Positions 4,482-9,229 of a stretch of 9,229 nucleotides of DNA are shown here, one piece after another. Source of the DNA: Nostocaceae cyanobacterium CSSed10_463m (GTDB lineage: Bacteria; Cyanobacteriota; Cyanobacteriia; Cyanobacteriales; Nostocaceae); contig PWQB01000545.1 in NCBI GenBank assembly GCA_003556955.1, positions 1-9,229 on the forward strand, in the 5' to 3' direction. The first letter of the stretch is position 1. Each line of letters starts with the position of its first letter. The translations under genes were made by a program, and so were the position numbers. The notes below the pieces were generated by a model, which was not told the origin of the DNA, did not search any database, and saw nothing but the letters and a program-made list of their open reading frames with translations.

Positions 4482-7037
4482 ATGTTAAATCAAGTGCAGA
4501 AACTAGCTTGGATGACCAGTTTGGCTTTCGTGTGGGTGAGTTTACCCGTTTTGGCTGAAGCTCACCAAAAACCAATAGATAAAACTTCTCAATTAAGCAA
4601 CATCGAACAATTAAATATTCAGCAGTTACTAGCTCAGTCTCTGATTCAGGTAACGGGTATCAACTTACAAGCCACAGACACAGGCTTAGAGGTAATTTTA
4701 GTAACTAATCAATCAGATCAACTCCAAATCACAAATCAGAGTGCAGGAAATAGCTATGTTGTGGATATTCCTAATTCCCAATTAAACTTACCTAGCGGTG
4801 AGACATTATTTCGTCAAGAAAACCCTACGTCGGGAATTACTGAAGTTATAGTTACCAACTTGGATGCAAACACCATTCGCCTTACGCTCACAGGTGAAAC
4901 CGATGCGCCCCAAGTCCAGTTATTTGATAGTGACCAAGGTTTGATTATCGGTGTAACAGCAACCACCACAGCTGCACAGTCACCAGAAACCCCACCAGAA
5001 CAAACCACCAGCGAAACTCAGCCAGAAGCACCGATTGAACTTATAGTTACAGGTCAACAACAAAACGATTACTTGGTTCCTCGTGCTGGGACTGCAACTC
5101 GCACTGATACACCTTTACGTGATGTACCTAGATCAATTCAAGTAATTCCAGAGCAGGTAATCAAAGACCAATCCATTACTACCGTTACAGAAGCCATTCG
5201 TAATGTCAGTGGTGTTGTCCAAGATGGTGGTTTTGGTGGTACCAATGATCAGTTAAATATCCGGGGTTTTTTCCTTACAGGTTTATTTACAGATGGTTTG
5301 CGTAATCTCAGAGGAACATTTTCAGAAACCGCTAATATTGAGCGCATAGAGGTACTCAAAGGCCCAGCTTCTATCTTATTTGGCAATGTTGAACCAGGAG
5401 GCATCGTTAACTTAGTCACCAAGCAGCCACTATCAGAACCTTATTTTGCAGCTGATTTACAGGTTGGTAGCTTTGGATTTGTCCGCCCCACTATTGATTT
5501 GTCAGGGCCTTTGACAGAAGATGGCCGTGTACTCTACCGACTCAATGCTGCATTTCAACGCTCAGATGGGTTTCGAGATTTCAACCAAAATCTTCAACGA
5601 TATTTTATTGCTCCTGTGGTGCAGTGGAATGTTAACGACGCTACAGCCATTACCTTTGAAGCCAGCTATCTCAATGATGAAAGACCCTTTGACCGGGGAC
5701 TTGTGGCGATTGGTAGAGGTATTGCTGATATTCCTCTTACACGTATTCTCGGTGAACCTGATGATTTTTTCCGCGCCGAGACACTCAACTTAGGCTACCG
5801 TATAGAGCATAAATTTAATGAAAATTTGCAACTCCGCAATGTGTTTCAGTATCGTGGTTCCAAAACTTTTGACTTTCGAGCGCAAGCTGGTCGTTTGAAT
5901 GAAGAAACAGGCATCCTATCACGTACATTTAACTCTAATGATGACTATGACGAACTATACGCACTGCAAACCGATATTACAAGCAAGTTTGAAACTGGTT
6001 CAATTAAGCACAATTTGACTTTTGGAGTAGACCTAAATCGACAAACAGCCGTAGGAACTAATAGACAAGCATTTCCAGGAGTGACACCAGGAATCAACAT
6101 TTTTAATCCAGAATATAATCTAGTTCCTAGACCTGCTCGTTCTGAACTCAGACCACCAGGCCGTAATAACAACAACCGGACTGATAGATTAGGGATATTC
6201 TTGCAGGATCAAATGGCGATCGCAGATAATCTCAAATTTTTAATTGGTGGTCGTTTAGATTTTGTCGAACAAAATAATCTCAATGTCAATACAGGTAATA
6301 GGTCAGAACAGTCAGATACAGCCTTTAGTCCACAGATAGGTGTTGTCTATCAACCAATTGAACCGATTTCTTTATTTGCTAACTTCGCTCGTTCTTTTGC
6401 TCCCAATTTTGGCACCAGCGCTGATGGTTCTATTCTTGACCCTGAACGGGGTACTCAATATGAAGTAGGTATCCGGGGTGAATTGTTCGAGGGTAGATTA
6501 GCTGCAACACTGTCAGCATATAACATTACAAAATCCAACATTGCCACCACTGACCCTGATAATCCTGATTTTAGTATTCCTATTGGTAAGATCCGCAGCC
6601 AAGGAATTGAACTAGATATTGCTGGAGAAATTCTCCCTGGTTGGAATATTATTGCCTCCTACGGCTTAATTGACGCAGCAGTTACCGCCGAAAGTTTTGA
6701 CCTCCCGGTGGGTAGTCGTAACCAAAATACACCCAGACATACAGCTAGTTTGTGGTCAACTTATCGCATTCAAAGCGGTGGTTTACAGGGTTTAGGCTTT
6801 GGAGCCGGACTATTTTATGTAGGTGAAAGAGCAGGTGATTTTAGTGATACCTTTGATCTACCAAGTTATCTACGTACAGATGCAGCTATTTTTTATCAAC
6901 GTAACAATTGGCGGGCGGGAATCAACATCCAGAATTTATTTGATGTCAGATATTTCAAGTCTAATAACTTTGGACGAGCAGCCATAGAACCTGGCGCACC
7001 ATTAACAGTTATTGGTAGTTTTTCCGTAACATTTTAA
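4482..7037 (+). CDS. TonB-dependent siderophore receptor with N-terminal AMIN domain
   Basis: This 851-residue outer-membrane protein imports a ferric siderophore using energy from TonB. A signal peptide covers about residues 1-27, ending VLAEA. Residues about 56-160 form an AMIN domain (start VTGINLQATDTGLEVILVT), common in cyanobacterial receptors and thought to bind envelope components such as peptidoglycan. A Pro/Thr/Glu/Gln linker (161-184) leads to a TonB box, IELIVTGQ (185-192). The plug follows at about 205-316, with DVPRSIQVIPEQVIKDQ, LNIRGF and IERIEVLKGPASILFG. A beta-barrel fills the rest and ends in the typical aromatic VTF. The siderophore cannot be named; the plug is of the hydroxamate/ferrichrome-type class. 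I chose the ATG at 4482, with AAGAG at 4473-4477 upstream; a GTG at 4467 would add five residues. Probably the first gene of an operon with the next two. Confidence 0.93.
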   Translation: MLNQVQKLAWMTSLAFVWVSLPVLAEAHQKPIDKTSQLSNIEQLNIQQLLAQSLIQVTGINLQATDTGLEVILVTNQSDQLQITNQSAGNSYVVDIPNSQLNLPSGETLFRQENPTSGITEVIVTNLDANTIRLTLTGETDAPQVQLFDSDQGLIIGVTATTTAAQSPETPPEQTTSETQPEAPIELIVTGQQQNDYLVPRAGTATRTDTPLRDVPRSIQVIPEQVIKDQSITTVTEAIRNVSGVVQDGGFGGTNDQLNIRGFFLTGLFTDGLRNLRGTFSETANIERIEVLKGPASILFGNVEPGGIVNLVTKQPLSEPYFAADLQVGSFGFVRPTIDLSGPLTEDGRVLYRLNAAFQRSDGFRDFNQNLQRYFIAPVVQWNVNDATAITFEASYLNDERPFDRGLVAIGRGIADIPLTRILGEPDDFFRAETLNLGYRIEHKFNENLQLRNVFQYRGSKTFDFRAQAGRLNEETGILSRTFNSNDDYDELYALQTDITSKFETGSIKHNLTFGVDLNRQTAVGTNRQAFPGVTPGINIFNPEYNLVPRPARSELRPPGRNNNNRTDRLGIFLQDQMAIADNLKFLIGGRLDFVEQNNLNVNTGNRSEQSDTAFSPQIGVVYQPIEPISLFANFARSFAPNFGTSADGSILDPERGTQYEVGIRGELFEGRLAATLSAYNITKSNIATTDPDNPDFSIPIGKIRSQGIELDIAGEILPGWNIIASYGLIDAAVTAESFDLPVGSRNQNTPRHTASLWSTYRIQSGGLQGLGFGAGLFYVGERAGDFSDTFDLPSYLRTDAAIFYQRNNWRAGINIQNLFDVRYFKSNNFGRAAIEPGAPLTVIGSFSVTF

Positions 7038-7069
7038 TTCTGACGAAAATCAGGTATTTAGTAACCATC

Positions 7070-8077
7070 ATGAATGACAGTTATATCAAATTCAAAATAT
7101 TTACTCGCTGGTGGCGATTGGTGATAGTAATGTTTTGTACTTTATTGCTGACTGTAGCTTGTCATCATGGTGGTTCTCTACCTATTAATGAAAAAATAAC
7201 AAATACAGCTTGTCGTCAGGTTGAACACTCGGCGGGAATCACCTGTGTTCCCGAAAAATTTGAGCGACTGGTAACTTTAGATTCTGCTTCTTTAGAAAGT
7301 GCGATCGCATTAGGTATTCAACCCGTTGGTAGCGTAATTTCCGAGTTTTCCTCACATTGGCGAGACCAGATGACAGCAGTGAACAACATCGGTACAATGG
7401 GCGAACCTAATTTAGAAAGTATTTTGGGAATTAAACCAGACTTGCTTATCGGGTTTAACCATTTACAATCAATGTATTCTCTCTTATCCAACATCGCACC
7501 TACAGTTTTATTTAAATTTGAAAATAGTGGTCAATGGAAAGAGGCATTTAATAACATTGGTGTCGGTTTAGGTAAGGAAGAAACTGCTAAAGAAGTCACA
7601 GAAAATTATTACCGTCGTCTGGCTGAATTTCAGGAAAAGATGGGGGAAGATTTAGCCAAAATTAAAGTTTCAGTAGTGCGAGTTTATCCAGATAGAATTA
7701 ATCTTTATCTCCGGGATTCTTTTTGTGGCATAGTTTTACAAGATGCAGGATTATCTCGCCCAGAATCCCAAAATTTCACAGCATCGGAAGCAGAAAAATT
7801 ATTTGGTAATCCCATTCAAGTATCTATCAGTAAGGAATTAATGGAAAAAGCAGATGGGGATGTGATATTTATTTGGACACACGAAAATAATCCCCAAGGA
7901 AATCAAACAGCTAAAAAGAAATTAGAGGAATTACAAGCAAGTCCTCTGTGGAAAAAATTAAAAGCTGTACGTAACAATAAAGTTTATGTAGTTCCAAGTT
8001 ACTGGATTGGTAGTGGTATGTTAGCTGCAAACGCGATTATTGATGATTTATTCCAATATCTCGTTAACACACCCTAA
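7070..8077 (+). CDS. Ferric-siderophore ABC transporter substrate-binding lipoprotein (FecB/FepB type)
   Basis: This 335-residue protein delivers ferric siderophore in the periplasm to an inner-membrane ABC importer. The N-terminus has a lipoprotein signal: basic residues, a hydrophobic stretch at about 17-30, and a lipobox LTVAC with the lipidated Cys at 31. The mature protein carries a class III periplasmic binding domain (Peripla_BP_2): RLVTLDSASLESAIALGIQP, then NIGTMGEPNLESILGIKPDL with LLIGF, and a C-terminal lobe ending with VRNNKVYVVPSYWIGSG. CRQVEHSAGITCVPEKFERL at 48-67 is the conserved lead-in seen in cyanobacterial members. It starts 32 nt after the receptor stop and is probably co-transcribed. 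No permease or ATPase gene follows, so it must pair with a transporter encoded elsewhere. The ribosome binding site is weak (CAGG at 7051-7054). A HIP1 site is at 7301-7308. Confidence 0.92.
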   Translation: MNDSYIKFKIFTRWWRLVIVMFCTLLLTVACHHGGSLPINEKITNTACRQVEHSAGITCVPEKFERLVTLDSASLESAIALGIQPVGSVISEFSSHWRDQMTAVNNIGTMGEPNLESILGIKPDLLIGFNHLQSMYSLLSNIAPTVLFKFENSGQWKEAFNNIGVGLGKEETAKEVTENYYRRLAEFQEKMGEDLAKIKVSVVRVYPDRINLYLRDSFCGIVLQDAGLSRPESQNFTASEAEKLFGNPIQVSISKELMEKADGDVIFIWTHENNPQGNQTAKKKLEELQASPLWKKLKAVRNNKVYVVPSYWIGSGMLAANAIIDDLFQYLVNTP

Positions 8078-8111
8078 TTTACAACACAGTTCATATAAAT
8101 ATAGTTGAATA

Positions 8112-8525
8112 ATGAAACTTCACACCTTATTTGTTTGTACATCGTGCAGTAAAATTCTCTCTCATGAAGAAGCAGACGAACGCGCTGAAGGAAATCAACT
8201 ATTGCTAAAGCTGCTGGAAGTGCAAAAAAACTATTCAATTTACAGCAGTCTCAATATACAGCCGGTGGGGTGTTTGTGGACTTGCGTTAAAAAATATTCT
8301 TGTGCTATCAGCTTTGTTTGTCCGCAAAAATATACATACCACTTTGTGGATTTGACAGAGGATTGTATAACTGATTTGTTGGAGTTCAGCCAGCTTTATC
8401 AAGAGAGTCAAGATGGATATGTTTTACCTCCCAAGCTACCTGGGACACTTCGTTCTCATCTTTTAGTCCGCATCCCTCCTACACCAGAGACAAGGTATAG
8501 CAAAGTGCTGAGTGCTGAGTGCTGA
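8112..8525 (+). CDS. DUF1636 family Cys-rich putative metal-binding protein
   Basis: This 137-residue protein matches DUF1636, a family annotated as predicted metal-binding. The N-terminus has a CTSC motif (Cys9, Cys12), followed by a central cluster VGCLWTCVKKYSC (Cys54, Cys58, Cys64), Cys70 and Cys85. The C-x3-C at 54-58 after a strand-like segment resembles thioredoxin-fold [2Fe-2S] ferredoxins, but that comparison is inference. No signal peptide is present, so it is cytoplasmic. It starts 34 nt after the binding-protein stop and is likely the last gene of the siderophore operon, suggesting a role in intracellular iron release, reduction or storage. No clear ribosome binding site precedes the ATG. 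The last residues, VLSAEC, and the TGA stop are read from the AGTGCTG tandem repeat, so the native C-terminus may have been altered by repeat insertion. Confidence 0.82.
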   Translation: MKLHTLFVCTSCSKILSHEEADERAEGNQLLLKLLEVQKNYSIYSSLNIQPVGCLWTCVKKYSCAISFVCPQKYTYHFVDLTEDCITDLLEFSQLYQESQDGYVLPPKLPGTLRSHLLVRIPPTPETRYSKVLSAEC

Positions 8526-8534
8526 GTGCTGAGT
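8504..8534 (+). repeat. AGTGCTG heptanucleotide short tandem repeat (STRR)
   Basis: Four complete AGTGCTG units (8504-8510, 8511-8517, 8518-8524, 8525-8531) plus AGT give 31 bp. Short tandemly repeated repetitive heptamers are a known feature of heterocyst-forming cyanobacterial genomes. Because seven is not a multiple of three, the array cycles through all frames and places a TGA in each frame within 21 nt. It supplies the stop of the DUF1636 gene. Confidence 0.9.
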
Positions 8535-8564
8535 AAAAACCAAGTATGTAGCTTTTTTGAGTGT

Positions 8565-9128
8565 GTGAAAACTGATTCAATTCTCTATCGACTGTTCAAA
8601 ACATTTCCTGGCGTTTTCTTTGAATTGCTGGGTCAATCTCCAGTGCAAGCAGAAGCCTATGAATTTTTATCAGTAGAAGTTAAGCAAACAAATTTTCGCA
8701 TTGATGGGGTATTTTTACCCAAACAACCAGATTTAGAACGTCCAATTCATTTCACTGAATTTCAGTTTCAACCAGATACCGGACTTTATTCCCGTCTCCT
8801 CACGGAAGTTTTTATGTATCTGGATAAGACGGAAATACGCAATGATTGGCGAGGAACTGTGATTTGGATGAGTCGCCGGCTCGATCCCGGTATCCCGATC
8901 CGCTATTGGGAGTTCTTTGAAAGTCAACGAGTGCAAGTAATTTACCTAGATAAGTTGAGAGACTTAACTAATCAATCAATTGGTTTAGGAACTCTCACAT
9001 TGGTAGTGGAACCACCAGAACAGGCGAGTGTCAAAGCGCGGAGTTTAATTGAGAGGAGTAGACAAGTTCCTGATGAACAGGTCAGGAGAAAATTAGTAGA
9101 ATTAATAGAGACACTTCTGTGTGCTTAG
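8565..9128 (+). CDS. DUF2887 / Rpn-family PD-(D/E)xK nuclease-like protein, probably C-terminally truncated
   Basis: This 187-residue protein belongs to the DUF2887 group of the Rpn/PDDEXK transposase-associated family, which are recombination-promoting nucleases or their relatives and are abundant in cyanobacteria. The typical start KTDSILYRLFKTFPGVFFEL is followed by SVEVKQTNFRIDGVFLP and IHFTEFQFQ. Asp47 in RIDG and Glu65-Phe-Gln67 fit the ExQ-type PD-(D/E)xK core. I chose the GTG at 8565, where homologues normally start MKTD. The frame is open back to a GTG at 8526 inside the tandem repeat, but those extra 13 codons look non-native. Family members usually continue past the ETLL segment with a YKFP-like helix and a further C-terminal region; here a TAG ends the protein almost at once, so it is probably truncated. 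No ribosome binding site is visible. It is not functionally linked to the siderophore genes. Confidence 0.75.
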   Translation: MKTDSILYRLFKTFPGVFFELLGQSPVQAEAYEFLSVEVKQTNFRIDGVFLPKQPDLERPIHFTEFQFQPDTGLYSRLLTEVFMYLDKTEIRNDWRGTVIWMSRRLDPGIPIRYWEFFESQRVQVIYLDKLRDLTNQSIGLGTLTLVVEPPEQASVKARSLIERSRQVPDEQVRRKLVELIETLLCA

Positions 9129-9229
9129 ATAACGCCATAAAGTTACCTAGATAATAAAAAAAGCCAGTCACAAAAGAGAGGTTATAGATAAATAAGGCAA
9201 AATCACCTACTGTTAACTGACCAACCTGA

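Noticed and set aside
4348..4575. Minus-strand open frame of 75 codons upstream of the receptor
   Set aside because: It overlaps the regulatory region and the receptor signal peptide, is low-complexity in composition and matches no family.
5945..6175. Minus-strand open frame inside the receptor gene
   Set aside because: Antisense shadow of the barrel-coding region, with no recognisable domain.
8504..8534. CRISPR-like array
   Set aside because: The units are 7 bp with no spacers; it is a heptanucleotide STRR.
8526..8564. Start of the DUF2887 gene at the GTG inside the tandem repeat
   Set aside because: The 13 extra codons come from repeat and spacer sequence, and family members begin at the KTD motif encoded just after 8565.
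9129..9229. Possible terminator or gene after the DUF2887 frame
   Set aside because: Only a distant AGGTT/AACCT pairing is seen, with no compact stem or T-run and no open frame of note.

Overview
The window looks like filamentous heterocyst-type cyanobacterial DNA (Nostoc/Anabaena/Calothrix-like). By eye it holds eight HIP1 octamers (GCGATCGC) at 305, 392, 1160, 1984, 2007, 4143, 6216 and 7301. It also has an AGTGCTG heptanucleotide STRR, Nostoc-style intergenic hairpin repeats, and several families largely confined to cyanobacteria: DUF3386, Tic22, a TonB receptor with an AMIN domain, and a DUF2887/Rpn protein.

Left part (1-2837): a small helical protein of unknown function; a GAF-LuxR regulator on the minus strand, separated from it by a long imperfect hairpin repeat; a divergent DUF3386 gene; and a Tic22-like periplasmic protein on the minus strand, convergent with DUF3386. 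A terminator hairpin built from two HIP1 sites lies between the last two. These look like ordinary chromosomal housekeeping or regulatory genes.

Centre (2838-8525): a siderophore-uptake cassette on the plus strand. The order is AraC/PchR-type regulator, AMIN-containing TonB-dependent outer-membrane receptor, lipoprotein ferric-siderophore binding protein (FecB/FepB type), and a Cys-rich DUF1636 protein. The last three are separated by about 30 nt and probably form one operon. The most informative regulatory signal is a pair of 19-bp direct repeats with a 21-bp period. They overlap the last codons of the araC-like gene, and a Fur-like 7-1-7 box follows about 40 bp downstream. This suggests the receptor operon is activated by its own AraC protein when siderophore is present and repressed by Fur when iron is sufficient. 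No inner-membrane permease, ATPase, TonB/ExbBD or siderophore-synthesis gene is in the window, so the cassette must rely on components encoded elsewhere.

Right end (8504-9229): a heptanucleotide STRR supplies the stop codon of the DUF1636 gene. It is followed by a short, probably C-terminally truncated DUF2887/Rpn-family nuclease-like gene, and then about 100 nt with no recognised feature.

I see no clearly unprecedented system. The best leads are the operator architecture and the DUF1636 member of the iron operon.
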